From Fulvivirga sp. (GTDB lineage Bacteria; Bacteroidota; Bacteroidia; Cytophagales; Cyclobacteriaceae), in the NCBI GenBank assembly GCA_028280565.1, contig JANQLQ010000083.1, forward strand, positions 62,001 to 126,000: DNA of 64,000 nucleotides, written 5' to 3'. How positions within the stretch are numbered: position 1 is the first letter of the stretch; every line of letters starts with the position of its first letter. This document shows positions 44,099 through 53,767 of the stretch, one piece after another. Made by a program: the position numbers and the translations under genes. The notes under the pieces were generated by a model. That model saw only the letters and a list, made by a program, of their open reading frames with translations. It was not told the origin of the DNA and did not search any database.

Positions 44099-45982
44099 CT
44101 ATAGACCGAGGGTACCAAGTGTTCCGTTTGATCCCGGCCAAGTCCACTGGAAGTTATCATCATTCAGAACTCCAACGCTATTGTTGTTCTCTGAGACTTC
44201 AGTTACAATAGCACTTGCACCATCGTTGAAGATTCCTGTTAGTGTACTTCCACCGGGAATAGTGGCTTCCCAGCTAGCAGAGGTTCCTGAACCATCTCCT
44301 TGGAATGCATCGATACCATCAGCGTATCCACTTTCAATTCCGTAGAAATAGAGATTGGTCAATTGGGCATTGGTAGGTAAGTCACCCGCGTCCCAATCTA
44401 CAAGAAATCCTATTTCTGTTCCGGCATAAATAGTTCCAACATCGAAGGAATGGAAACCACCGTTACGCGATGCAGGTCCTTCAGGTCCATCAAGTTCAAA
44501 TGCAGAGCCAAATGGAGTTACAATTAAGAAATTGGAACATGTACCTTGCCAGTCTTGGTCTGTGTCCATTGAATCATCTCCACTATTCCAAATCAATGCA
44601 CCGTCTATATCTACATTACCACCGAACCATTCGATGCCGTCGTCCGCATTGGCAACAACCTCTATATTCGCGATCGTAGTGCCGGAACCTACACCACCCA
44701 GTGACAACCCGTTTATCTCATTCCCTTGGCCAATGTTTGAACCGCCATGACGAATAGATACATAGGTGATCACACCGGAATTGTCAGTGGCATCGGTTCC
44801 ACCGTAAATTCCATCTGTATCTGTTCCAGGGATACCTTCAATCCCTACTTCGGCTTCAGCCGCTGATATAGGTGCATTTCCCAATATGATCAATCCACCC
44901 CAAAGGCCATTCGTACCTGCATCTAGGGTTCCCACAAAATTACCATCGTCTATGTCTTGCATAGTCATTCGATCACTGATCGCCGTGAATATGATCGGTT
45001 GAGTAGCAGTACCTTCAGCCATTAATGTAGAACCCCTGGTAACAAGAAGTGTTGAAGCACTAGCTCCTCCACCTGTTCTTGCCTTAAGTAAAGAGCCTGC
45101 CGGAATCGTGAAAGTAGCACCGTTGGTTACCTTAACTCTCCCTGCAAGTACATAATACGCAATTTCCTCCCCATCGTCGCCTACTACAGGTAATTCAAAG
45201 TCAGCATTTATACTTCCTGAGATCTCTAAGAAGAAAAGATCATCAGCAGCATTATCAGGAGTGCCATTATCATCGGTATCGATCTGGCTAAAGAAAGTGA
45301 TTGGCTCAACGGTTAGGATGTGCAAGAAAGTAGCTGACTCATTATCAGTATCCGTGAGCGTGAATAAGATTTCATATGTGCCAGGCTCTAGATCACTCGT
45401 AGGCAAGGCTACATTTGTTAACTCAACGGGAGATGTAGCAGTTCCTGCAACTCCTAAGTCTACCGCAGGTCCACCATTAACAGATAAGGTGAAAGCATTT
45501 GTGGCTGCAAACCCATCTTCAGAAGTTAAGGTAATTGGACCGGGAACAGTAAGCGTCTGTCCGTCAACAATTGAAGCAGCAGTTGGTATACCTTCAATGG
45601 TAGGTACAGCACTGGCAGTAATGCTAAAAGAGACTGTAGCTTCGTCCGTATCTCCCTCTGCATCTGTTACTTCAACCGTGATAGACCCTGTAGTTACCGT
45701 TGAACCGGCAGTGAATGAAACCACAATATCACCAGAAGTTGCACCAGCAGCTGGTTCAGTTTCGGTAGCCGTGCCACCTTGTTCTGTAACAGTAACACTA
45801 GCATACCCTGCCTCGGCAGTAAAAGTAAATGTAAATTCTTGCGTAGTCTCCACTTGTACGGCTGTTGCTGTAGGAGCCGTAACTTGTGGTTCGGCTAGAT
45901 TCGGGTCGTCATCATCATCCCCACAAGAAGATAAATAGAACATCACCCCAAATGCCGCCATTAGCATTAATAGTTTTTTCAT
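44099..45982 (-). CDS. large surface lipoprotein with Ig-like and beta-helix regions
   Basis: A 627-residue lipoprotein: lipobox LSSC followed by GDDDDD, a typical Bacteroidota lipoprotein surface-export signal (LES). The first 230 residues are Thr/Val/Glu-rich beta repeats resembling Ig or cadherin domains. From about residue 230 the protein has the pattern of a right-handed beta-helix (LEISGSINADFELPVVGDDGE, GLWGGLIILGNAP, YVSIRHGGSNIGQGNEINGLSLGGVG, NADDGIEWFGGNVDIDGALIWN). It lies directly upstream of a TonB-dependent receptor in the same direction. Such pairs recur in Bacteroidota. A role in binding a ligand for that receptor is inference. Confidence 0.75.
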   Translation of the reverse strand: MKKLLMLMAAFGVMFYLSSCGDDDDDPNLAEPQVTAPTATAVQVETTQEFTFTFTAEAGYASVTVTEQGGTATETEPAAGATSGDIVVSFTAGSTVTTGSITVEVTDAEGDTDEATVSFSITASAVPTIEGIPTAASIVDGQTLTVPGPITLTSEDGFAATNAFTLSVNGGPAVDLGVAGTATSPVELTNVALPTSDLEPGTYEILFTLTDTDNESATFLHILTVEPITFFSQIDTDDNGTPDNAADDLFFLEISGSINADFELPVVGDDGEEIAYYVLAGRVKVTNGATFTIPAGSLLKARTGGGASASTLLVTRGSTLMAEGTATQPIIFTAISDRMTMQDIDDGNFVGTLDAGTNGLWGGLIILGNAPISAAEAEVGIEGIPGTDTDGIYGGTDATDNSGVITYVSIRHGGSNIGQGNEINGLSLGGVGSGTTIANIEVVANADDGIEWFGGNVDIDGALIWNSGDDSMDTDQDWQGTCSNFLIVTPFGSAFELDGPEGPASRNGGFHSFDVGTIYAGTEIGFLVDWDAGDLPTNAQLTNLYFYGIESGYADGIDAFQGDGSGTSASWEATIPGGSTLTGIFNDGASAIVTEVSENNNSVGVLNDDNFQWTWPGSNGTLGTLGL

Positions 45983-46133
45983 GTGATCAAGATTTTTGGT
46001 TTAGAATAAATCATTATAGAATAACTCGAAAATCGAGACACAAAGCTTACTATTAATTGTTAAGTCAAGCGGACGCCCCTGTTAAGGGTTTGTTAAACTA
46101 TGTAAAGGAATCTTTAACGCTATGTTAAGAAAA

Positions 46134-46157
46134 AACCATCGTAAAATTACGATGGTT
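46134..46157 (-). terminator. terminator of the moxR gene
   Basis: AACCATCGTAA and TTACGATGGTT form a perfect 11-bp stem with a 2-base spacer. On the minus strand it runs into TTTTTTCTT. It ends the MoxR gene 50 bases after its stop, so no DUF58 or vWA gene is co-transcribed. Confidence 0.8.
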
Positions 46158-46208
46158 AGGTAAAAGCAAGATTTTTGAAACGTATGAAATGTTTTTGTTT
46201 TATGTTAA

Positions 46209-47198
46209 TTAATTGTTAATAGGCACCTTATTCAGGATTGTTTTGATCAAATCTTTGGTGTCTACATTGTCTGCCTCAGCCTCATAATTTAGTATTATTC
46301 GGTGATTAAGTACGTCTGAAGCCACTTCCTTGATATCTTCTGGCAATACAAAGTCCCTTCCTTCGAAGTAAGCAGAGGCTTTGGCAGCGAGGTTCAAATT
46401 GATGGAAGCCCTGGGCGACACGCCAAATTGAATGTAACCGGCGGCTTCTTCCATTCCATACGACTTGGGATCGCGTGTAGCATACACTAGCTCTATAATG
46501 TACTTTTCCAATGATTCGGAGATCGTAACTTGGTTGATCTCCTCCCGGATGTCAAAAATATCTTCTTTGGTCAAAACCGTATTGACGGTGTAATCGAATT
46601 TCATATTGGAGATCCGGCGCATTACCTCCAGCTCTTGGTCTTTGGAGGGATAATCTACGTGTACCTTCATCATGAACCGGTCCACCTGGGCCTCCGGGAG
46701 CGGGTAAGTACCTTCCTGGTCTACTGGGTTTTGGGTAGCCAGCACCAAAAAGGGCCGGTCCAGCTCGAAAGTAGTCTCTCCAATGGTCACCTGCTTCTCT
46801 TGCATAGATTCTAAAAGCGCCGACTGCACTTTAGCCGGGCTCCGGTTGATCTCGTCGGCCAAGATGATGTTGGCAAAGATCGGCCCTTTCTTTACTTCGA
46901 ACTTCGCTTGTTTTTGATTATAGATCATCGTGCCAATCAGGTCGGCAGGAAGCAGGTCCGGGGTAAATTGAATGCGCTGGAAATCTAAGTGCAGTACTTT
47001 GGCCAGCGTACTTACGGTCAAGGTTTTGGCTATGCCCGGCACCCCCTCTAACAGGATATGACTTTGGGTAAATAGTCCTGTTAGCAGCCTGTTGATCATG
47101 GCCTCTTGCCCCACCACTACTTTACCTACCTCGGTAAAAACTTGCTTGATCTTTTCTTGGTGCTCTTTGCGTTTGTCAGCTGTTAATGATTCTTCCAT
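46209..47198 (-). CDS. MoxR-family AAA+ ATPase
   Basis: Cytoplasmic AAA_3 ATPase of the MoxR family, thought to act as a chaperone for metal insertion or complex assembly. Walker A ILLEGVPGIAKTLTVSTLAK, Walker B IILADEINRSPAKVQSALLESMQE, sensor 1 LATQNPVDQEGTYPLPEAQ and the ASINLNLAAKA region with the sensor 2 Arg are intact. The length (329) is typical. MoxR is usually followed by DUF58 and von Willebrand factor genes; here it is alone and followed at once by a terminator. Confidence 0.93.
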   Translation of the reverse strand: MEESLTADKRKEHQEKIKQVFTEVGKVVVGQEAMINRLLTGLFTQSHILLEGVPGIAKTLTVSTLAKVLHLDFQRIQFTPDLLPADLIGTMIYNQKQAKFEVKKGPIFANIILADEINRSPAKVQSALLESMQEKQVTIGETTFELDRPFLVLATQNPVDQEGTYPLPEAQVDRFMMKVHVDYPSKDQELEVMRRISNMKFDYTVNTVLTKEDIFDIREEINQVTISESLEKYIIELVYATRDPKSYGMEEAAGYIQFGVSPRASINLNLAAKASAYFEGRDFVLPEDIKEVASDVLNHRIILNYEAEADNVDTKDLIKTILNKVPINN

Positions 47199-47669
47199 TT
47201 GTCCATTATTTCCCCCCGATGTTAGTACGGCGGATTTTCAAAACTATTGCAATTATATGTATTTCAGTCCAAATTTTCTTCTAAGGGAAGATGATCCCCT
47301 TTAATAGGTTAAAACCGCTTGTGGATCGCCAGCGAGGAATGGCCCCCACCCTCAAGCCCGGGGCTTAGTATCCAGTCACACCTCAAATGATATAAGATAG
47401 ATGATGAATTCCATTGGCGGTATTGGTAAATTCTCCACCAGCCAGCAAGAGGCAAAGGGTAGTAGCTAAAATATGGCGTTGCCGATGGTTTAGTGCCGAT
47501 TGCCGACTTTAAAAACGAAACCGAAAAAATAGTTTTAACGTCATTTAATAATTGACACGACACGGGTTACACCGACACTTTTTCCCATTTTTTCATTGCA
47601 GGTTTTAGTAAGGTGCAACCTTTTTCCCCAAGTTGTAGTCTCACCTTAAAGTCAAAAACAACACTACGC
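47199..47669. other. gene-free spacer
   Basis: About 470 bases without a supported gene. The minus-strand ORF at 47309-47563 has a Pro/Trp/Ser-rich translation typical of chance ORFs in intergenic repeats. Its DNA shares the words GCAAAGGGTAGTAG and GCCGATTGCCGACTTTA in looser form with the spacer at 58.6 kb. Confidence 0.5.
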
Positions 47670-50036
47670 ATGGTCAAAAACTTTATCAAAACCGCCTTTC
47701 GGAACCTGGCGAAGAACAAGCTTATTTCATTCATCAACATTTTTGGGCTTTCTATGGCCCTTTCTGTGGGCTTGGTAGTCTACATCTTCATGGATTTTGC
47801 TTACGGTCAAGACGAATTTCATGAAAATAAGGAAAGTATCTTTTTACTTCATAATGTGGTAGCACGTGATGGCGCGGAAGAAGTATGGGGCGATTCGCCT
47901 GCTCCTATCGGGGAAATGTTAAAGACCGACCTGCCCCAGGTCAAAGATGTGGCCAGGGTAGAGAGTCGCAGGGTGGTAGTGAAATACGAGGATGAGGTGT
48001 TTAACGAATATGTGCGATTCGTAGACCCGTCTTTCTTGGAAATGTTCACCTTCCCCACTACCCTAGGAAGAAAAGAGGCACTACAAGATCCTTCGCAGGT
48101 AGTGATCAGCCAGCTCATGGCAGAAAAGTATTTCGGGGAGCGAAATCCCGTGGGGGAACAGATCGTGATCATCGCCAACGACAAAAAAGAATCCTTCACG
48201 ATCGGAGGCGTGGCTGCTCCATTTCCTAAAAATGCCAGCTTTCGTTTCGATATGCTGTTGAATTTTGACAAGAAAATCACGATCTACGACGATGAAGACC
48301 CTAATGACTGGACCAAGTTCATTGACGCTACTTTCGTTCAACTGAATGACCCACAGGACATCGATCTTATCCGCTCTCAAATGGACAAATACATAGCCTT
48401 ACAAAACGCGGCGGATGAAAACTGGCCGGCGAAGGCCTATGTATTTGAACCCTTAACTACATTATCTCAAAATTCTTATAAGATCCGGGGAGATATTTCA
48501 GGGGGGAATGACCCGGCCGGAAGCATCGTACTGATCACCATAGGTACTTTTATGATGCTGCTGGCCTCTTTTAATTATATCAACATTTCCATTTCATCGG
48601 CCACTAAGCGGCTCAAAGAGATTGGGATACGTAAAGTGGTGGGCGGTACCAGGCGCCAGTTAGCTTTACAATTTATAGGAGAAAACCTCATCACCTGCTT
48701 TTTTGCTTTGCTGCTCGGTGGGATTTGGGCACGAACGATCATCGCCCCGTGGTTTGACTCCCAGTTTTCCATAGGGCTGGAGCTTAACTTTTACCAAGAG
48801 CCGGAAGCGTGGGGCTTTTTAATTGTGTTACTACTGATCACAGGCATTGGGTCCGGGGCTTACCCCGCTCTTTATATCTCCTCTTTCAGGCCGGTGAATA
48901 TTCTAAGAGGGCGGCAAAAGTTCGGTAAGAAAAACACATTTACCCGCCTGCTTTTAACGTTCCAGTTTGTATTGTCGATGATCACCATCGTATTTGGGGT
49001 GGCGTTTCTTCAAAATGGACAGTATCAGCAGGACCGGGATTGGGGGTATGACCAAGCCCAAACACTGGTGGTACCGGTCGACAATGGGAAAACCTACTCA
49101 GCCTTAAAAAATGAGCTTTTGCAACGTCCCGGTGTGCTGGAACTAGCAGGCTCCGTTAATCATATCGGTCGCTCGGTACGATTGGCCGTGATTGATATTG
49201 ATGGCCAAAAACACGAGATCCGCCAGTTAGATGTGGGATATGATTATTTGGAAACACTGGATGTCCGCCTCCAAAAGGGCAGATTTTTTGACGAAGCCCT
49301 GGTCACCGACCTAGAGGAAAGCGCCGTGGTCAACCAAACCTTTGCCGATAATATGGGCTGGGAGGATCCTATTGGCCAGTCCTTCGGCCTGGACTCACTA
49401 ACGTATACTGTAGTAGGAGTAGTCGCTGATTTCCACTATTACAATTTCAACAATGAAATTGAGCCGGCATTTTTCAGGATGGCCAAAGAAGATAAGTTTA
49501 GATACCTTTCATTAAAGGTCGGGGAAGGCACCATATCCCGTACCGAAGCGTATGTAAAAGAGCTATGGAAAAAATATGTTCCCGATAAGCCCTACGCAGC
49601 CTTTTTCCAAGACGAAGTATTCGACGAATATTTCCACCAGTTGGAGGGTCATGGTAAGGTTATGAGTTTTACGGCAATATTGGCCACTATCTTGTCTTGC
49701 ATGGGCCTTTTCGGGTTAGTTTCTTTAAACGTGGCCGCCAGGATGAAAGAGTTTAGTATACGAAAAGTATTGGGCGCCGGGCTGGCCGCTATTTTTAATG
49801 GTATTAATCGCCAATACCTGCTACTGCTGGTCATTGCCAGTATACTTGGCTTACCTGTAAGCTATTGGCTGCTAGGCTTATTCTTTGAGGAAGTATACAC
49901 CTACCATATGCCATTGACCATGATCCCCTTACTCGTTTCAGCCGTTTGCTTGTTCGGCGTGGCGCTGATCACCGTTTCCAGCCAGATTTATAAGGTCATG
50001 GCCTCTAACCCGGTGGAGGCCTTGAGGAATGAATGA
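47670..50036 (+). CDS. MacB/FtsX-type ABC transporter permease
   Basis: A 788-residue membrane protein with two FtsX-like permease modules. An N-terminal helix (ISFINIFGLSMALSVGLVVYIFMDF) is followed by a MacB periplasmic core. Three helices surround about residues 290-420 (IVLITIGTFMMLLASFNYI, GIRKVVGGTRRQLALQFIGENLI); a second core and three C-terminal helices follow (FSIRKVLGAGLAAIFNGI). The Met at 47670 is the family start (MVKNFIKTAFRNLAKNK). No ATPase gene is adjacent, as is common for these large single permeases in Cytophagales. Export of peptides or antimicrobials is the usual guess. Confidence 0.88.
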   Translation: MVKNFIKTAFRNLAKNKLISFINIFGLSMALSVGLVVYIFMDFAYGQDEFHENKESIFLLHNVVARDGAEEVWGDSPAPIGEMLKTDLPQVKDVARVESRRVVVKYEDEVFNEYVRFVDPSFLEMFTFPTTLGRKEALQDPSQVVISQLMAEKYFGERNPVGEQIVIIANDKKESFTIGGVAAPFPKNASFRFDMLLNFDKKITIYDDEDPNDWTKFIDATFVQLNDPQDIDLIRSQMDKYIALQNAADENWPAKAYVFEPLTTLSQNSYKIRGDISGGNDPAGSIVLITIGTFMMLLASFNYINISISSATKRLKEIGIRKVVGGTRRQLALQFIGENLITCFFALLLGGIWARTIIAPWFDSQFSIGLELNFYQEPEAWGFLIVLLLITGIGSGAYPALYISSFRPVNILRGRQKFGKKNTFTRLLLTFQFVLSMITIVFGVAFLQNGQYQQDRDWGYDQAQTLVVPVDNGKTYSALKNELLQRPGVLELAGSVNHIGRSVRLAVIDIDGQKHEIRQLDVGYDYLETLDVRLQKGRFFDEALVTDLEESAVVNQTFADNMGWEDPIGQSFGLDSLTYTVVGVVADFHYYNFNNEIEPAFFRMAKEDKFRYLSLKVGEGTISRTEAYVKELWKKYVPDKPYAAFFQDEVFDEYFHQLEGHGKVMSFTAILATILSCMGLFGLVSLNVAARMKEFSIRKVLGAGLAAIFNGINRQYLLLLVIASILGLPVSYWLLGLFFEEVYTYHMPLTMIPLLVSAVCLFGVALITVSSQIYKVMASNPVEALRNE

Positions 50037-50067
50037 TAAAACGAAATCTAGAAATTGTACCTAATCA

Positions 50068-50985
50068 TTAAAACTGGTCTTTCAAGAAGTTTATCACCTG
50101 TTGCCTCTCCCTGGCACTAGGAAGCCTGCCTAAACCTGCCCCCAGGTTATCAACCATGTGGCGGGGGTTACTGGTGCCGGGGATCACGCAAGTGACTGCC
50201 GGGTGGGATAAGATATACTTCAGGAAAAATTGGCCCCAGCTGTTACAGTCAAATTCAGAAGCCCAACCCGGTAGTGCTTGTCCATTCACTTTTCTAAACA
50301 GGGAGCCTCCCTCGTAAGGGCGGTTAATGATCACCGCGATGCCTTTTTCTAGGGCCAAAGGCAATATTTTATTTTCTGCTGCCCGGCTGGTCACCGAATA
50401 GTTGAGCTGGATGAAATCGAGCGGATAGTTTCTCATGATGTGCATCATTTCATCGTAGGCGCTTTCGATGTAATGCGTGATGCCGATATAGCGGATCCTA
50501 CCGGATTGCTTCCAGCTTTGCAGGGTTTTAATATGGGTTTTCCAATCTACTAAGTTATGGATCTGCATTAAATCCATGGGGCGCTTTTGCATACGGTCCA
50601 TCGAGCGGTTCATTTGGTCGATGCCTGCCTGCCGCCCACTGGTCCATACCTTGGTAGCCATGAAAAGCTCGTTGACTCTATTGAGTTTCGTAGCCAGGTC
50701 TCCCACTACCTCCTCGGAGCGGCCGTACATGGGAGAAGAATCGATCACACTGCCGCCATGAGCCAGTAATTTTTCCAATACTTTTTCTAGCGGGGCCCTT
50801 GCCTGTCCCGAGCTGCCGACATCGAACGTGCGCCAAGTACCTACGCCAACGACAGGGAGTGATTCCCCGGATGAAGGAATACTACGCACCTTGATGGTAG
50901 ACCAAAGAGATGACAGGTTAAGGCCGTTCGTAGAGGGCAGCATTGCCAGCCCAAGAACGCTTTTCAAAGATTCTCTTCTTGTCAC
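50068..50985 (-). CDS. aldo/keto reductase with Tat signal
   Basis: A 305-residue aldo/keto reductase probably exported folded through the Tat pathway. Starting at the GTG (50985) gives MTRRESLKSVLGLAML, a good twin-arginine signal; the ORF-track start 17 codons earlier only adds an unlikely leader. The barrel has GVGTWRTFDVG, the active-site Asp/Tyr (VIDSSPMYGRSEEVVG), Lys (FMATKVWTSG) and His (LMQIHNLVDW). It also has IRYIGITHY and the C-terminal cofactor motif CVIPGTSNPRHM. Substrate unknown. It is convergent with the ABC permease. Confidence 0.87.
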   Translation of the reverse strand: MTRRESLKSVLGLAMLPSTNGLNLSSLWSTIKVRSIPSSGESLPVVGVGTWRTFDVGSSGQARAPLEKVLEKLLAHGGSVIDSSPMYGRSEEVVGDLATKLNRVNELFMATKVWTSGRQAGIDQMNRSMDRMQKRPMDLMQIHNLVDWKTHIKTLQSWKQSGRIRYIGITHYIESAYDEMMHIMRNYPLDFIQLNYSVTSRAAENKILPLALEKGIAVIINRPYEGGSLFRKVNGQALPGWASEFDCNSWGQFFLKYILSHPAVTCVIPGTSNPRHMVDNLGAGLGRLPSARERQQVINFLKDQF

Positions 50986-51216
50986 AGTAAATTGGACTTT
51001 AAAGACCCTTAAGCAATTTACGTAGACGATAAGCAAGGGTTTGCAGCCAGGTAACTACAAGGTCATACACCCTTAAACACTGGACGAACAGCAGGTTACC
51101 CTATGCCTGCTGGCTTATGGGACTACGGGAATTACCCGGTCCTAATGGCTGACATATCCTGTGCCCACCAAAGCTTGCTGCTCGTTTTAGCGGCTATTTT
51201 CCAAGGGAATTACCCA

Positions 51217-51537
51217 TCATTCATAATCCTCTCGCCTAGGATTAAAAACATCCAGTATCCTGCAGTAGGTCAAAGCCTTGCCGGAATGCGGAATGTTAGA
51301 AGGGAGTACCACCACGTCACCGGCCTTGCAAAGCTTTACTTCACCATTTACCGTAAATTCGAATTCTCCCTCGAGAATATTAGCCACCTGCTCATGCTCA
51401 TGCTGGTGTTCTGGTAAAGAACTGCCCGCGTGAATATCCCAATAGGCAAAAGTCATATTCTCCGAATGAATGAACTTTCCATGGAACCCGGGTATGGGTT
51501 CTTTGGACTTTAAATCTTTTAGCGTTTTATGATCCAC
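51217..51537 (-). CDS. small cupin-domain protein
   Basis: A 106-residue single-cupin protein. The metal-binding motif is HQHEHEQVANILEGEFEF, with His residues and Glu in the expected order, and the second motif is LPSNIPHSGKAL with its His. It begins 2 bases after the serine-hydrolase gene and is surely co-transcribed with it. Probably binds a small ligand or metal; no specific reaction can be named. Confidence 0.87.
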   Translation of the reverse strand: MDHKTLKDLKSKEPIPGFHGKFIHSENMTFAYWDIHAGSSLPEHQHEHEQVANILEGEFEFTVNGEVKLCKAGDVVVLPSNIPHSGKALTYCRILDVFNPRREDYE

Positions 51538-51539
51538 TT

Positions 51540-53168
51540 TTATTCTTTTTTACTTGCCTTTACCTGCCGGCCCGACTGGTGAATTATTAACCCCTGGGTA
51601 ACTCCCTGATGGGTTTCGAATTCAATGTCAACAGCCATATCCTTCATGAAAAAACGGTTCTTTGATGTGGGAAATATCCGGGCCTTAGGTTGACCACTTA
51701 CCTGAGCAAAAAAAGCGCCATCTTCTTCCCACACAGATACCTCTTGTCCCATGAGATCGTATTTACCGGTATAATTATCAAAGACACCCGCCTCTAGGGT
51801 AATGGCTTGCCGTGCTTTAAGTTTCATCGCCTTGAACTCGCCTCCTCCCTGTTTGTGCATAGCAGCCGTCACCTGGCCACGTTCCATGACAAACTTCACC
51901 TCGGCAGGTACTACCTTCCAAAAAAAGGTATGATCCTCCTTAGGAAAGATCTCGTACCCATTTTGACCCGTTAATTGAGCAAATAAATGCTCCCCCTCCC
52001 TGGAAATGGTCATGATCGCGCTTCCCGGGTATTCGTATTGCCCCACATACTGGTCCAAAACAGTGGAATCCAATGGTATGGCCTTGTTTTCCTCTAAATG
52101 TTCCTTAAAAAAGATATCTGTCAATTTCTCGGCAAAACTCCCGGGTACCACGTTCTTTGGCGGGGAACAGTTAGACAAAACCACTATTGAACCTTCAATA
52201 GAAGGATAGTAGACCAGGTAGGACAAAAATCCATGTAACCCGCCGCTGTGCCCGATCCTGCGAAGCCCACGGTATTCATTTAATCCCCAGCCATAGCCAT
52301 AGGGATGTTCAGAGCCATCGTTTAGCTTTACCTTGGCATGGGCCTTTTGTAAACTTTCTTTAGAGAGGACCTTTCCACTGAATAAGGTACGGTTCCATTT
52401 TTCCAGGTCTTCTGCCGTACTGTATAGATTGCCCGCCGCACCGGCCCATGACATTTGCCAATCCAATGCTTTTTTAATACCACCTTCTACTTCCATGGCA
52501 TAACCAAGGGCCTCGTTGCTGTGTGATTTCTTGTTGTTATAAACCCCTGTATTTTTCATACCCGCAGGCTTGAACAAGTGTTTGGATAAGAATTTTCCGT
52601 AACTCATTTTTGAAACGTGTTCCACGAGATAGCCCAATAGGTAGTAGGCAGAATTATTATATTTCCACTGCTCTCCCGGCTCGAAATCATAGCCAAGCTC
52701 TTGGATTTCCTTTATTAATTCCGCTGGTGTTACCGGGGAAGTCACTCTCTTTAAGAAGCTGGGCTGGTCCGTATAACTTTTTATGCCACTTGTATGGGTC
52801 AGTAAATGATGGATAGTGACTTCATCGCCTTTAGGAAAACCCGGGATGAATTTCTCCAAAGGATCGTCCAGTTCAAGTTTGCCCATCTCCACCAGCTTCA
52901 ATATTGCCGAAGCTGTGAATTGTTTGGTAACAGAGCCTATCCTAAAAAGAGTTTGCCCATCTACCCATGTTTTGCCTTCTACATCAGCATAGCCGGCTTG
53001 CCGGTGGTAAAGGACCTCATCGCCCCGGGTTACCAACACCGATAAGCCGTGCTCTTGCAGCGGTAGGGCTTTGGCCACTAGGGAATCTGCTTGACGAAGG
53101 GCATCCTGACCGTACACTAGGACTGGAAAGACGAAGATAAAAAATGTGCTTAGCCCGGGTCTTAACAT
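51540..53168 (-). CDS. serine hydrolase of the class C beta-lactamase/DD-peptidase family
   Basis: A 542-residue exported hydrolase with a signal peptide (STFFIFVFPVLVYGQ). The catalytic SxxK is Ser79-Val-Thr-Lys82, the Tyr-x-Asn motif is Tyr170-Asn-Asn172 (KYNNSAYYLLGYL) and the third motif is HSG (RIGHSGGLHGFLSY). A C-terminal tail of about 170 residues consists of two beta-rich repeats (VLDQYVGQYEYPGSAIMTI and VFDNYTGKYDLMGQEVSV), DUF3471-like. These enzymes act on peptides, esters or peptidoglycan fragments; beta-lactam resistance should not be assumed. Confidence 0.9.
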   Translation of the reverse strand: MLRPGLSTFFIFVFPVLVYGQDALRQADSLVAKALPLQEHGLSVLVTRGDEVLYHRQAGYADVEGKTWVDGQTLFRIGSVTKQFTASAILKLVEMGKLELDDPLEKFIPGFPKGDEVTIHHLLTHTSGIKSYTDQPSFLKRVTSPVTPAELIKEIQELGYDFEPGEQWKYNNSAYYLLGYLVEHVSKMSYGKFLSKHLFKPAGMKNTGVYNNKKSHSNEALGYAMEVEGGIKKALDWQMSWAGAAGNLYSTAEDLEKWNRTLFSGKVLSKESLQKAHAKVKLNDGSEHPYGYGWGLNEYRGLRRIGHSGGLHGFLSYLVYYPSIEGSIVVLSNCSPPKNVVPGSFAEKLTDIFFKEHLEENKAIPLDSTVLDQYVGQYEYPGSAIMTISREGEHLFAQLTGQNGYEIFPKEDHTFFWKVVPAEVKFVMERGQVTAAMHKQGGGEFKAMKLKARQAITLEAGVFDNYTGKYDLMGQEVSVWEEDGAFFAQVSGQPKARIFPTSKNRFFMKDMAVDIEFETHQGVTQGLIIHQSGRQVKASKKE

Positions 53169-53767
53169 ACTCTTTTCATCAATAATGGAAGTTATTAACT
53201 ATGCCCGTTTGAATTTGGCCAAATCGCATGAGTTCAACAAGCCCCCTACAGATTTAATTCTTTAAATGGACCTAATTTGTTGTTAGTTAGCAGGGCAGTG
53301 CCACCTGGGAGTAACAGGTTACGATTATTTTATGTCTTTTATAAATCATTAATTACGAGTACTAACTTCGAATTTCCTTGTTTTTGCTATTAATCTGAAA
53401 CTAATAAACTACACAAACGTCATTCCTGGCAGCCTGCGTGTTAGGTAAACGTGCGACCAGGAATCTCTTATGTCGCCGAACGAAAACCTGGAAGCGGGTT
53501 CACTTTCGTTTCTCAACAAAGCAGATTCCTGTTCTCCCACTGCCCTGTGCTCAAGGCCGGACAGGAATGACGTTAAAAAAGATTTTTTCGTTTTTGAGGA
53601 TTTGATTGAACCGTAACGGAAACATATTTTTTATGATTGACTATTTGATCCCTAAGGAGTTAAACCTGGTCAAGCAGGATTATCTTTTGATTCTTCGATA
53701 AATTTTCGCCAAAAAATGGCGGGTATTATGTGTCGACTCGCTATAAAATAAACGTATCTTCAACCCA
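53169..53767. other. gene-free spacer holding a palindromic element
   Basis: No gene in either strand. The block contains the inverted repeat at 53416-53574 (separate entry). The remainder is AT-rich and presumably supplies the promoters of the flanking divergent genes. Confidence 0.6.
53416..53574. repeat. 159-bp palindromic element, MITE-like
   Basis: AACGTCATTCCTG (53416-53428) and CAGGAATGACGTT (53562-53574) are perfect 13-bp terminal inverted repeats. A nested pair AGGAATCT/AGATTCCT lies at 53459-53466 and 53523-53530. There is no ORF. The CGTCATTCCTG end resembles intergenic repeats seen widely in Bacteroidota. It may be a non-autonomous mobile or structural RNA element. Confidence 0.7.

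Noticed and set aside
45261-45938. 225-aa + strand ORF
   Set aside because: Antisense shadow of the repetitive N-terminal half of the surface lipoprotein.
47309-47563. 84-aa minus-strand ORF
   Set aside because: Pro/Trp/Ser-rich translation typical of chance reading through intergenic repeats.
51540-53168. Beta-lactam resistance gene
   Set aside because: Only family-level serine-hydrolase motifs are present; the long tail and context fit a general peptidase or esterase.
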